Below are positions 34,151 to 42,635 of a DNA stretch of 53,318 nt, piece after piece. The DNA is from 2-01-FULL-40-42 sp964349415. GTDB taxonomy: Bacteria > Patescibacteriota > Microgenomatia > UBA1406 > GWC2-37-13. The first letter of the stretch is position 1. Every line of letters begins with the position of its first letter. The position numbers were made by a program, and so were the translations under genes. Where the stretch lies: NCBI GenBank assembly GCA_964349415.1, contig CAYGGJ010000001.1, forward strand, positions 1 through 53,318, written 5' to 3'. The notes under the pieces are model-generated. The model was not told the origin of the DNA and made no database searches. It worked only from the letters and a program-made list of their open reading frames with translations.

Positions 34151-34492
34151 GTGGCTAAAAAGAAATCCAAAGTAAGGCTCCGCCCTATCTTACTCCTCCT
34201 ACTTACTTCCTTAATCGCTATTGCCGTTATCGCAATAGGATACAGTAAAACTTTTGGATCAAGCGCAAAGAACAAGAAGAAATGCTCTCGTCTTGAAAGA
34301 TTGTTCGAAAGCTGCGATACGTGGGTTACAAAGGGAGCAGCAGGATCTCCAATGGGTATCTTAGATGTGCCGTCAGGAGAATCCTTACCAACGGTGGGAA
34401 AAAACTCAATATGCAGGTTAAACGGCATTTTAGAAGCACATTGTCAAAAAGGGTTGCAGTGTAAAGGAAGCCCAAAAGGCAAATGCAAATAA
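34151..34492 (+). CDS. Cys-rich single-pass exported protein, MAKKK family (copy 1)
   Basis: 113 residues, GTG start. MAKKKSK leader, one membrane helix (PILLLLLTSLIAIAVIAIGY), juncture FGSSAK, then a short exterior part. It keeps CSRLERLFESC and the C-terminal block VGKNSICRLNG...CQKGLQCKGSPKGKC. It is about half identical to the next gene by eye; both share that block with the gene at 17793. No enzymatic motif. Confidence 0.78.
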   Translation: MAKKKSKVRLRPILLLLLTSLIAIAVIAIGYSKTFGSSAKNKKKCSRLERLFESCDTWVTKGAAGSPMGILDVPSGESLPTVGKNSICRLNGILEAHCQKGLQCKGSPKGKCK

Positions 34493-34520
34493 AGCGCCGT
34501 CAAAAATCAACTAAATCCTC

Positions 34521-34549
34521 TTGACAGTCTATTTATATAATGTTACCTT
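34521..34549 (+). promoter_or_regulatory. Leaderless promoter of the second MAKKK tandem paralog
   Basis: TTGACA (34521-34526), 17-bp spacer, TACCTT (34544-34549), GTG at 34558. The flanking CCTCTTGACAG and CTTCAA.CTAAGTGGCTAA match the promoter of copy 1, so the duplication included the control region. A TATAAT at 34536 is too close to the -35 box to be the -10. Confidence 0.65.
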
Positions 34550-34557
34550 CAAGCTAA

Positions 34558-34944
34558 GTGGCTAAAAAGAAATCGAAAAAGAACCTTCGCGCCCTTCTCC
34601 TTTTACTTCTAGCAGGTTTAATCATAATTGTTGTCGTAGCAATCGGCTACAGACAGATATTTGGTTCCAAAGCGGCATCGAGATGTTCTACTCGCCTTGA
34701 AAGGTTGACAGAAAGAGACTGTGGAGGTAATGAAGGAACAGGAGCAGTAGCGGGCACGGTCGATAGTGGATCTAGGGGATGTGGGCCCAATTGCGCTGGT
34801 GTCATAGATGAGGGGGGCGCAGGAAAATCATCTGAGCGGCCAACAGTCGGAAAAAACGGAATTTGCAAAGAAGACAATAAACTGGTAGCTTTTTGTAAAC
34901 AGGGGTTGCAATGTAAAGGTAGCCCCAGAGGTAAATGTAGATAA
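34558..34944 (+). CDS. Cys-rich single-pass exported protein, MAKKK family (copy 2)
   Basis: 128 residues, GTG start. MAKKKSKKNLRALLLLLL helix, juncture FGSKAASRC, and a C-terminal block VGKNGICKEDN...CKQGLQCKGSPRGKC nearly the same as copy 1. The middle differs: a Gly-rich insert with an extra CGPNC pair replaces the shorter spacer of copy 1, so the region between the conserved ends evolves fast. Followed after 7 bases by the gene at 34952. Confidence 0.78.
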   Translation: MAKKKSKKNLRALLLLLLAGLIIIVVVAIGYRQIFGSKAASRCSTRLERLTERDCGGNEGTGAVAGTVDSGSRGCGPNCAGVIDEGGAGKSSERPTVGKNGICKEDNKLVAFCKQGLQCKGSPRGKCR

Positions 34945-34951
34945 TCTTATT

Positions 34952-35362
34952 ATGGAACCAGGAAACGTTGAGATAAAAAAACCAGTAAAGACCGGCATTA
35001 AAGAGAAAATCCAGCGTTTTATAAAGCCCAAAAGAACAGAGAATAAAGGGAGAGGTGACGTATTTTCTTCCCTAAAAGAAGACCATGAGCTTAATGCAAA
35101 AGAACGTGTCCAGATGCAGCTTTATCTTAAAGATATTGCCGGTGCTGCGAATGTCCAAGAAGCGCTGGATCTTTTGAGAAGCGGGAAGGTCAACGAGAAC
35201 ATCGTAAGAGTATGGGTAGAACGTGGTACAGCGGACGGAGATTATTTTGAAGCGATAAGAGCTGGATATCCTCAATTCGAGGACCTATTTCGTACTATAG
35301 AAGCGAACGATACGAATATTGCTGCACGTAAAAAATTGGAAAGCATTGTTCAAGGAAAATAA
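34952..35362 (+). CDS. Small soluble hypothetical protein
   Basis: 136 residues, basic N-terminus (about 1-35) and a helical, acidic remainder (NAKERVQMQLYLKDIAGAAN, VQEALDLLRSGKVNENIVRV). No signal peptide or membrane helix. No family recognised. TAATCT (34942-34947) just upstream could be a -10 box. Its stop directly abuts the stop of the VirD4-like gene on the other strand. Confidence 0.65.
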   Translation: MEPGNVEIKKPVKTGIKEKIQRFIKPKRTENKGRGDVFSSLKEDHELNAKERVQMQLYLKDIAGAANVQEALDLLRSGKVNENIVRVWVERGTADGDYFEAIRAGYPQFEDLFRTIEANDTNIAARKKLESIVQGK

Positions 35363-37525
35363 TTAAACCTTCCTTCCGTATTTTTCTTTTGAAAGCTGCA
35401 TTATCTTATCCTTGTTCTCGTTTTTAAGCTTAGGAAGGGGAAGTGTTTTGGCAGGAAATGGCGCAGAGGTCATGTCGTCAATCGAAAGCTTCAGGACAAT
35501 CTCATATTTACCTAAAGAGACGAGATCATTTTCAGAGTAAATCTCGGCAAATTCCTTTGTAAGAATCTCGGCATCGCGTGCTCCAACCACAAATGATATG
35601 AGTGTTCCGACATTGCCAAAGATAGCCATCTGGACTTCCTCATCAAGCTGTTCAATGTATTGATTGGCCAAGGTAAGACAGAGACGGTATTTTCTCGCCT
35701 CAGAAAGAATCTTGATAAATGAGGTAGTGGCAAAGTTTTGAAACTCATCGACATAGAGAAAAAAGTCTCGTCGCTCATCCTCTTTTTGATAGGAGCGGTT
35801 CATCGCAGCAAGCTGAATCTGCGTGATTATCATCGCACCAAGAAGGGCCGCATTGTCTTCGCCGAGCTTACCCTGCGAGAGATTCAGGATCAATATCTTC
35901 CCGTCATTCATGATCTTTTCAAGGTCAACCGAAGACTTGGATTTTCCGATGATGTTTCGTATCATTTTTGAGGATACAAACTGTCCGACCTTGTTTTGAA
36001 TAGGGGACACAGCCTCGGCTCTCAGCTTATCAGACATTTTTTCAAACTCCTTTTCCCAAAAGTTTTTTATGACAGGATCGGTGACATGTTCGGTTACTAC
36101 CTTTTTGCGGTATTCTGCATCAGAAAGAAGCTTGAGAACGTCTACAAGAGTCGCATCCGGTACCTCAAGAAGCGCTAAAATAACGTTTCTTAAAATATAC
36201 TCAAGTCTCGGACCCCAGCTGTCGCCGTAGATTTTGTAGAAAATAGATACAATTCCTGAGGCTACTAGATCCTTATGCTGCTTATTCCTGACTTCAAGAA
36301 TGTTAAGTGAAAATGGCCTTTCAGTGTCAAAGGGCTCAAGATAGACCACGTCTTTCATCCTGCGTTTGGGAATGTAATCTAAGATTGTCGAGGACAGATC
36401 TCCGTGAGGGTCAATTATAGCTACTCCACGGCCACGGCGGATATCATCTATGGCCATATTGGCCACAAGGGTTGATTTTCCGGCTCCGGTTTTACCCACA
36501 ATGTATACATGCTTTCTCCGGTCAGGTGTTTTGACACCCATAACAGACTCTTTATTTTTAAACTCGGTTTGAGCAAAGAAATTGACATCATCCTTTTCTT
36601 TATCGGTGAAATCCTGGGCTACCGGAATATTCTCTGGAGGCTCTCCTGACAATGTCTTTCCCCATGCTATGTTTCTGATTCCTGAGAGTAAAAAGCCCGG
36701 TGGATGCCAGAGCGTGGCAAGCTCCTGAGCGTTTAGAATCTGTCTCTCCCGTTCAAAAAAATAGGACGATCTTTTCTTCACTCGTTCAAGAAAGTTTTTC
36801 TTAAAAAGACGCTTTTTTTTGAAAACCAGTTGATTTCCTTCACCGAGCGAAAAGTTTCCGAAGGTGCCTGCAAGATTGCGCAAGTAGGACATAGTGGGTT
36901 TGGTGTCAGAGGTCGTAATGATGCGGATAAGACTTCGTCCTCCTTGAAATGCAGCCTTCTTCATAACCGTCATCTTCTGAGGGTTTAGGCCGTATTTGTC
37001 GGCTGTCGCATCATAGGCCATTTTCTTTGCTGCTTCCACTGCTTGATCCTGCCAAGCAAAAGTTGCAGGATCCACGAGAATCTGGATCGCCATCTTGATA
37101 TCAGCCGGCTGTTTTGATAAAAACCCGATCAGTGACGAAAGAGGATCAATATCCTTAAAATCAAAATATGTCTTTATGGGAAAATAAGAGTAGGAGTTTA
37201 GAACGAGCTCACCCTCAGAGACATGCTTGGACTTTAAGATGATATTCATCGGATCCGTTGTTTTTTTCAACAGGGATTGTGGATATGATGATGTTACAAG
37301 GCTTTGAACAAAGGTATCGGATTCGGAAGGCGCGGTAATATAAAAATAAATAGTTTGGTTAATAAGGTAGAGCTCAAATGAATAGGTTTTAGGCTTTAAA
37401 AGAGGTCTTTTCCACAGTGGAATATAGGGGTAGGAGAGAAGCGAGGCAAATATTTGGGTGGCTGATTCTATTGGGGTTTCGCTGTCTTTAGGATTTCGAA
37501 TCTGAAAGTGTGAGAGATTCTTCAT
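35363..37525 (-). CDS. VirD4/TraD-like type IV secretion ATPase (HerA/FtsK superfamily)
   Basis: 720 residues. Walker A G-K-T-G-A-G-K-S-T near residue 342, followed by GVAIIDPHGDLSSTIL; Walker B L-Y-V-D-E-F-Q-N-F near 592; and a downstream R/Q-rich sensor region TLANQYIEQLDEEVQ. This is the coupling-protein/TraG-like pattern widespread in Patescibacteria, where it is linked to type IV pilus or DNA-transfer machineries. The N-terminal 280 residues are a non-ATPase domain without clear membrane helices, unlike classical VirD4. No relaxase or other secretion genes are nearby. TATACT (37532-37537) ends exactly 7 bases before the ATG. Confidence 0.88.
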   Translation of the reverse strand: MKNLSHFQIRNPKDSETPIESATQIFASLLSYPYIPLWKRPLLKPKTYSFELYLINQTIYFYITAPSESDTFVQSLVTSSYPQSLLKKTTDPMNIILKSKHVSEGELVLNSYSYFPIKTYFDFKDIDPLSSLIGFLSKQPADIKMAIQILVDPATFAWQDQAVEAAKKMAYDATADKYGLNPQKMTVMKKAAFQGGRSLIRIITTSDTKPTMSYLRNLAGTFGNFSLGEGNQLVFKKKRLFKKNFLERVKKRSSYFFERERQILNAQELATLWHPPGFLLSGIRNIAWGKTLSGEPPENIPVAQDFTDKEKDDVNFFAQTEFKNKESVMGVKTPDRRKHVYIVGKTGAGKSTLVANMAIDDIRRGRGVAIIDPHGDLSSTILDYIPKRRMKDVVYLEPFDTERPFSLNILEVRNKQHKDLVASGIVSIFYKIYGDSWGPRLEYILRNVILALLEVPDATLVDVLKLLSDAEYRKKVVTEHVTDPVIKNFWEKEFEKMSDKLRAEAVSPIQNKVGQFVSSKMIRNIIGKSKSSVDLEKIMNDGKILILNLSQGKLGEDNAALLGAMIITQIQLAAMNRSYQKEDERRDFFLYVDEFQNFATTSFIKILSEARKYRLCLTLANQYIEQLDEEVQMAIFGNVGTLISFVVGARDAEILTKEFAEIYSENDLVSLGKYEIVLKLSIDDMTSAPFPAKTLPLPKLKNENKDKIMQLSKEKYGRKV

Positions 37526-37548
37526 ATAAAAAGTATACTGATAATTAA

Positions 37549-40413
37549 TTAAGATTTGTCCCGTTTTAATAGGATAAATAATAATGTCCCCGCAAGTAGT
37601 CCTAAACCCAGATATTCAAGATACTGCGGCCAGAACACGATAGAAATTTTCCCGCTTAAGCCATCCAGTACCCAGCCGTTTGCCCAGTTGTTTATCAGGA
37701 CATGTCGCTTCAATTCTTTCCCATTTCGATATGCTTTCCAACCATTATCAAATGCCTGGTTGAGAATGATGACACCGTTTTTTTGAGCGGGTGAAACCGT
37801 GTAGTTACCGTAGTTTTTCTTTTCAGCCGTAAAATCATTAAAAAACTGTGCTTGTCGCACCTCATCTCCCTTTTTCAAAAGTGCAAGATTCTTAAGAACT
37901 TCATAAGGAAATGCATATATTTCAAGTCCGTTTACCTGATTTACCGAAGGAAAGTTTTTATACGAATTGCTCTGGAATGTGAAGCCGTAACCCACACCGT
38001 ATTGAAATTTCGGACTTAGGAAAAAATATTCCTTGTCTAATTGCAGTCTGTCTTCAAGATAACTTTGTTTTTTTGTACTATCGATTATGTAAAAGAAGAG
38101 ATTTCTTCCCTCGACCGTCTTGCTTTGTACCGTCACAAGATATCCGTATCTTTGTTCTAAATAAGGGTCACCGTAGCCAAAACATGCAATGGCTCCGTCT
38201 CTTGCTTCCACCTGAAAGCCATCTGGAGTCGACTGTTTATTAATCTTTCCCTCGGATTGTTCACAGTTTGCTACTTTTGTTTTTGAGGGGTCAAACTGCG
38301 ATACAAGAACCTTGGGAACCCGTGCGGAAATAGTGTCCTTTCCTAATTCGATCTGATAGCCCACATGGTATGTTTTTACCCCGCCCGGAGAGTTGAGAAG
38401 CATTTCATAGATTCCTGCGGAGGAGGTTGAGGTTCTATATTGATTCATATCAACATCAAGAGGAGCCTTTAATACGAACTCTTTTTCGGTTTCGGTGAGC
38501 TTCCATTTTCTATTTGCACGTGTCTGACTCATAAGATTTCTAAAGGGGTAATGTAGTTGTGGGTTAGCATCGGTCAAGTAGCCATGCGTTTGTTCGTAAA
38601 CGGTGTCACCATACTCAGCGTTGACCTCAGGCCCCACAGATGGCAGGTGAGAGGCATGAGAGATGAAGTCCTGAGTCTTATGGGGAAGAGTTACCTGGTA
38701 GATGTCAAGGTACTTTCCGGTCCTCACGCGCACCAACTCCGGTGATCTGCGCAAAAGATCTTCAAGGTTTTCATACTGAAGACTTCTGCTTATCGAAGAA
38801 ATCGGAAGGTACGACTTATCCAAGAGGACATATTCAACATTATATTTCTGCAGAGTATTTACAAGAGCCACTCTGTCTTCTGCCTCCACCGCAGCTTTAA
38901 GCTCCCAAAAGTACCGTTCGCTCGGAGCGCTCCAAACATCAAAGGCGCGTGCCAGTATCGGCTGTTCAATTCCATACCACAGAAATCCTGAGCCGTTATA
39001 GCCCCAGCTGTGGTAAAACCAGCCCCAGAATGTATAGTCCGGAAGAAGGGCAATCCTCTTGTTTTTATCCTGACCTTTAAAATAATCTACTGCCTCAAGA
39101 TATTCCGAGGGAACACGAATTTTCATTGACGGTGAAAAGAAATATCCTCTGAATGTCGGAAGAGAGTAGAGGAAGATAAGTCCGATGACAATATATGGCG
39201 CAATATTTCTTCCTTGTCTTGAAAGCTTTTTGCCAAGAAAATCTATACCTTGCGCAAAGAAAAAACTTGAGACCAAAGAGTAGAGCACTATAAATTTAGT
39301 AAAAGGAGAACGAAAGACCTGATTTATGAGAGGGTTGCTACGGAAAAAACCGCCCAACTCTCTAAAAATAGGAGTGGCAGAAAGAAGCGCTACGGCACAA
39401 ACTCCATAAACAAACAGGTAGTTTTTATTTCTCAATCCACCAGTAAATAAGCCTAAAAGAACGACTGCAGACAAAAGATAAGAGACAATCATAAAAGGAA
39501 CTTGTTTATAGTGATCGTGCCATTCCAGAAATAGTTGTTGCTTGTTGGATCTGTAAAGATCAAAGTAAAATCCTTTAAGAGTGATAAAGTCGGGGACCGT
39601 TCCCTTTTCCAGATTCTGATAAAAGACATCCTCGGTAGCGAGTTGATTTATCTTTGCCTGTTGGACAACGCTTCCGTTTGCTTTTACAAAATAAAGTTGT
39701 GGAAAGAGCCAAAAAGCATTGACCATAAACACTACAGTAAGCAAAATCCCTATTTTTTTTAGCGATTCAACAGATCTGTTTTTCACCATATATGCCAAGG
39801 AAAAACAGAAAAGCGTAAGACCATAAACTAGAAAAAGTGTCTGAAGATAAGCCTGTGGAGTAGCAAGGAAATTAATAAGCATAAACAATAGAAGGTTTTT
39901 TTTAGTCAGCTTTTCGTTGAGGGCTTTTTGAAATATCCATAGCTCCCATGGAAGTGCCGCAAAAAACCAGGAAAACGGTTCAAAAGGAACGTAGAAAATC
40001 TGCAGAGTTCCAAGATTCAACATATAAAAAAGTGCTCCCGCCAAGGAAGCTTTTTCATTTACCGGTTGTTTTAATCTGAGAAGTTTAAGTGCACCGATTG
40101 CACCCACTGCAAGCAGTGCTGTATGGATGAGATATCGTATCAAAGATTGGGGTACAAAAAGAGAGAGGATTCCAGTTAATACAGCCCTTACTAAATCAGA
40201 AGCGTGTGCCATTCCTCCAACCAAACCTAAGCTTTGATACTCTTGCCAGACCGCAAAAAAAGCACGCTTTATCGCAAGTGCCGGATTAAGTTCGGTCGAG
40301 AGATGATCCCACCCGATAAGATACGTGTTGGGCTTAACATTTAGTACGAAAATACCCACCGCAACCACGACAAGAGAAATCACAGAAAAGTACCGTTTTA
40401 AGAAAGATCTCAT
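37549..40413 (-). CDS. Large polytopic membrane protein (YfhO/arabinosyltransferase-like)
   Basis: 954 residues from MRSFLKRYFSVISL. About a dozen membrane helices in the first 450 residues, then a large exterior part (about 450-930) and a final helix (LEYLGLGLLAGTLLFILL). The first loop WDHLSTELNPALAIKRA and the layout recall the GT-C type YfhO/DUF3367 glycosyltransferases, which use lipid-linked sugar donors. A frame extends to 40458 but the ATG at 40413 shares a base with the stop of the GT4 gene (TAATG), a clear coupling arrangement. Last gene of the glycan operon. Confidence 0.78.
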   Translation of the reverse strand: MRSFLKRYFSVISLVVVAVGIFVLNVKPNTYLIGWDHLSTELNPALAIKRAFFAVWQEYQSLGLVGGMAHASDLVRAVLTGILSLFVPQSLIRYLIHTALLAVGAIGALKLLRLKQPVNEKASLAGALFYMLNLGTLQIFYVPFEPFSWFFAALPWELWIFQKALNEKLTKKNLLLFMLINFLATPQAYLQTLFLVYGLTLFCFSLAYMVKNRSVESLKKIGILLTVVFMVNAFWLFPQLYFVKANGSVVQQAKINQLATEDVFYQNLEKGTVPDFITLKGFYFDLYRSNKQQLFLEWHDHYKQVPFMIVSYLLSAVVLLGLFTGGLRNKNYLFVYGVCAVALLSATPIFRELGGFFRSNPLINQVFRSPFTKFIVLYSLVSSFFFAQGIDFLGKKLSRQGRNIAPYIVIGLIFLYSLPTFRGYFFSPSMKIRVPSEYLEAVDYFKGQDKNKRIALLPDYTFWGWFYHSWGYNGSGFLWYGIEQPILARAFDVWSAPSERYFWELKAAVEAEDRVALVNTLQKYNVEYVLLDKSYLPISSISRSLQYENLEDLLRRSPELVRVRTGKYLDIYQVTLPHKTQDFISHASHLPSVGPEVNAEYGDTVYEQTHGYLTDANPQLHYPFRNLMSQTRANRKWKLTETEKEFVLKAPLDVDMNQYRTSTSSAGIYEMLLNSPGGVKTYHVGYQIELGKDTISARVPKVLVSQFDPSKTKVANCEQSEGKINKQSTPDGFQVEARDGAIACFGYGDPYLEQRYGYLVTVQSKTVEGRNLFFYIIDSTKKQSYLEDRLQLDKEYFFLSPKFQYGVGYGFTFQSNSYKNFPSVNQVNGLEIYAFPYEVLKNLALLKKGDEVRQAQFFNDFTAEKKNYGNYTVSPAQKNGVIILNQAFDNGWKAYRNGKELKRHVLINNWANGWVLDGLSGKISIVFWPQYLEYLGLGLLAGTLLFILLKRDKS

Positions 40414-41600
40414 TATTGAGAGAGAACTTGTGCGTATTTTTTTCCTATACGTTCCCACGAGCGGGCTTCTTTCATAGTCTTAGAAAAGCCTACTGTTTTT
40501 TCAAGGTTTTTTCTAATCCAATTCATTTTTTCGTAGAAGTCTTCCTTATTAAGTTTAAAGACAAGATTGCTTTTGGATACGGGGTTTTCTCTCAATGATT
40601 TTTGAAAATCATTACTATCAAAGTATCCTTCAAGTGCCTTTGAAAGAAGTACGGGTTTTTCAAACGAGAACGCAATGGAAAGTGGACCTGAGGAAGACAT
40701 GAAGGTTTTGTACGGAAGTACAACCAGATCACAGGCAGAAAAATATAAAGGTATGCGCTTCTCAGACACAAAGCCAGTCGTTATAATTCCCTTTTGATGG
40801 GCTTTTTTCTTAAGGGCAGTTACGAACTTTGAATAACTTCGCTTGTTTGCATGATTTGGATTGTGACCACCAGCAAGGATAAGATGAACGTTCTGGTATT
40901 TCTCCCACATATTTACCATAGAATCCATTCCTTTATAAGGCGAGATGTATCCAAAAGAGAGTACGTAAAAGCTGTTCTTTTTAAGTCGCAGTTTTTTTCT
41001 GGCCTCAGTCTTTCCTATTTTTTTCATTGTCTCCACGGCATGGGAAATCACCACAACCTTTTCGTCATTGTGAAGAAGTTCTTTAAATTTCTTTTCAAAT
41101 ACGATGGTCCTAAAAGAAACAAAAAGAAGCAGGGGGTAGAAGAAAGCTCTGGCTAGATTGAGGATAAATGCCTTAACGGGTTTTTTTTCAAAAGGCCGGA
41201 AATCAGCTATTACCTGATGAAGGATTAGATATATTTTCTTCTTGTTTAATTTCCATAGAAGAAGCAGATATACAAAAAAGAGCGCGTGGAGCATGTTGCC
41301 AAACATATACCCTTCAAAAGGCACAATAATTCCATCGGAAGGGCGTTCATTGACCGCCTTATACAGACTCCAAAGGCTTGCGAAACTTCCTCTTTTCCAG
41401 ACGCGTTTTATGATCATACCGTTTTCCTTGTATACCTCTTCCTTTTCCAGGGTTTCAGCCCAGACAGTGATCCTAAGATCTTTGTGATAGCCTGTAAGAG
41501 CCTTTAAGGTGTTTTTGGTATAAGAGGCTACACCTACGGTATTTTTTCCATGAGTCTGGTTTTTTTCAGGGTAGCTTGAGATTATAAAAAGTCTTTTCAT
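40413..41600 (-). CDS. Family 4 glycosyltransferase
   Basis: 395 residues. GT-B fold: N-terminal Rossmann part, then F-G-Y-I-S-P-Y-K-G-M-D and LILAGGHNP, GIITTGFVSEKRIPLYFSACDL and V-L-P-Y-K, with a SSSGPLSIAFSFEKPV donor-binding loop. These are the group-1/GT4 blocks, although the usual EP..E is G-P-L-S-I-A here. A membrane-like stretch (ALFFVYLLLLW) lies within the N-terminal half. It begins 4 bases after the GT2 gene and overlaps the next gene by one base. Confidence 0.9.
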   Translation of the reverse strand: MKRLFIISSYPEKNQTHGKNTVGVASYTKNTLKALTGYHKDLRITVWAETLEKEEVYKENGMIIKRVWKRGSFASLWSLYKAVNERPSDGIIVPFEGYMFGNMLHALFFVYLLLLWKLNKKKIYLILHQVIADFRPFEKKPVKAFILNLARAFFYPLLLFVSFRTIVFEKKFKELLHNDEKVVVISHAVETMKKIGKTEARKKLRLKKNSFYVLSFGYISPYKGMDSMVNMWEKYQNVHLILAGGHNPNHANKRSYSKFVTALKKKAHQKGIITTGFVSEKRIPLYFSACDLVVLPYKTFMSSSGPLSIAFSFEKPVLLSKALEGYFDSNDFQKSLRENPVSKSNLVFKLNKEDFYEKMNWIRKNLEKTVGFSKTMKEARSWERIGKKYAQVLSQ

Positions 41601-41603
41601 AGG

Positions 41604-42395
41604 TTATTTTGCAAATCTAAATCTTCTGACGAAACCTGTTTTCATTTCTTTAGCAAAGACATATTCACCGGTATATTCATTTTCACGGATTGCATACAGT
41701 TCAAATAGGGAAGAAATAATATCGTGTGCCAGATTTACTTTTGTTCTCTTGTCGTCGCTCCACTTAACAGCAATTTCCTTTATAGGGTAGGAGAGCTGAG
41801 ATGCAAGAAATAAAATTTCTGCATCATAGCCCCACCTTTGAATTTTTGATCTTTGGAATATTTCACCTTTTGCGTCTTTTGAGAATGCCTTAAAACCACA
41901 GGTAAAGTCAGTGATCCACATCCCAAGTGCGATATTTGAGATAAGGGTAAATGCCTTTCCTAAAAGTTGGCGGTGGAGTGGTTGGGGAATTATTACGGTG
42001 GATTTTCCGTTTTTTCTGGTGCCGATGATCACAGGCGTACTTTGTTTCATGTAAGGTATAAATTTCCTAATTTCAGAAAGGGGAGTGGACATATCACAGT
42101 CAAAGAGCAGAGTGTAGTCTGCGGTGGATAAAAGCATTCCTTGCTTAACCGCATGTCCCTTTCCTTGGTTCTGTCTGCATGAAATCAGACGGACCCGGGC
42201 CGAAAGAGCTTTTGAAAGCCTCTCTTTGTTTTCTCGTATCATGCGCCCTGTGGTATCGGTTGAACCGTCATTTACAAATATAACTTCGTGAAGTTTCATG
42301 CCACGTGAAAACCCTCCCCTTAGAAGGGAGGAAAATGTTTTCTTTAGCCGTTTTTCCTCATTGTAAACTGGAATAACCAGACTTAAAGTTTTCAT
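41604..42395 (-). CDS. Dolichol-phosphate-glucosyltransferase-like GT2
   Basis: 263 residues. LSLVIPVYNEEKRLKKTF, V-F-V-N-D-G-S-T-D-T-T, a Gln-Asn-Gln-Gly-Lys-Gly loop, D-C-D-M-S-T-P (the DxD and TPL of Alg5/DPG synthases) and R-W-G-Y-D-A-E-I-L-F-L-A define the Alg5-type subgroup, which transfers a sugar from a nucleotide donor to a polyprenyl phosphate. That product could feed the membrane protein at 37549, which would use lipid-linked sugars. First gene of the operon. Confidence 0.9.
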   Translation of the reverse strand: MKTLSLVIPVYNEEKRLKKTFSSLLRGGFSRGMKLHEVIFVNDGSTDTTGRMIRENKERLSKALSARVRLISCRQNQGKGHAVKQGMLLSTADYTLLFDCDMSTPLSEIRKFIPYMKQSTPVIIGTRKNGKSTVIIPQPLHRQLLGKAFTLISNIALGMWITDFTCGFKAFSKDAKGEIFQRSKIQRWGYDAEILFLASQLSYPIKEIAVKWSDDKRTKVNLAHDIISSLFELYAIRENEYTGEYVFAKEMKTGFVRRFRFAK

Positions 42396-42455
42396 AAGTA
42401 CTTAAGTACTTCGTTTCACCCACACACAAAGTATGGACAAAAGGAAGTACTTAAG
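42396..42455. repeat. Palindromic direct repeat upstream of the glycan operon
   Basis: AAGTACTTAAG occurs at 42396-42406 and 42445-42455, 49 bases apart, and the first copy sits in the perfect 12-base palindrome GTACTTAAGTAC (42398-42409) touching the operon start codon. Such spacing could be an operator for a dimeric regulator or a looping site. A weak -10 (TACTTA, 42403-42408) lies inside it. Confidence 0.4.
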
Positions 42456-42459
42456 GATC

Positions 42460-42635
42460 TTTTTTCTGCCGCGTGAGCGGGAGCAGCAATGCTGCAAAGA
42501 TTAAGCCCTGAGGCTTATATATCCCCGGAATCCGGAGTCCTTAAGGGGTTTAGAATTACCCACAGTACCTTCCCAGGTCGGCATATATTTCATGCGGCCT
42601 TAGTGTTACACGTCACGAAGTGACGACCTTCCAGC
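42460..42635 (-). ncRNA. Candidate structured RNA / 3' region of the GC-rich island
   Basis: No protein frame fits here. Short perfect hairpins follow one another: 42469-42480 (CCGC-GTGA-GCGG), 42483-42495 (GCAGC-AAT-GCTGC), 42503-42516 (AAGCC-CTGA-GGCTT), 42525-42535 (CCGG-AAT-CCGG, with a possible outer CCCC/GGGG stem 42523-42548), and 42611-42625 (CGTCAC-GAA-GTGACG), which starts 11 bases past the stop codon at 42636. The strand follows the adjacent gene. It could be a 3' UTR with terminator or an independent RNA; no known RNA family recognised. Confidence 0.35.

Noticed and set aside
34536..34541. TATAAT upstream of the second MAKKK gene as its -10 box
   Set aside because: It is only 9 bp from the TTGACA box; the TACCTT at 34544 fits by spacing and by alignment with the first copy.
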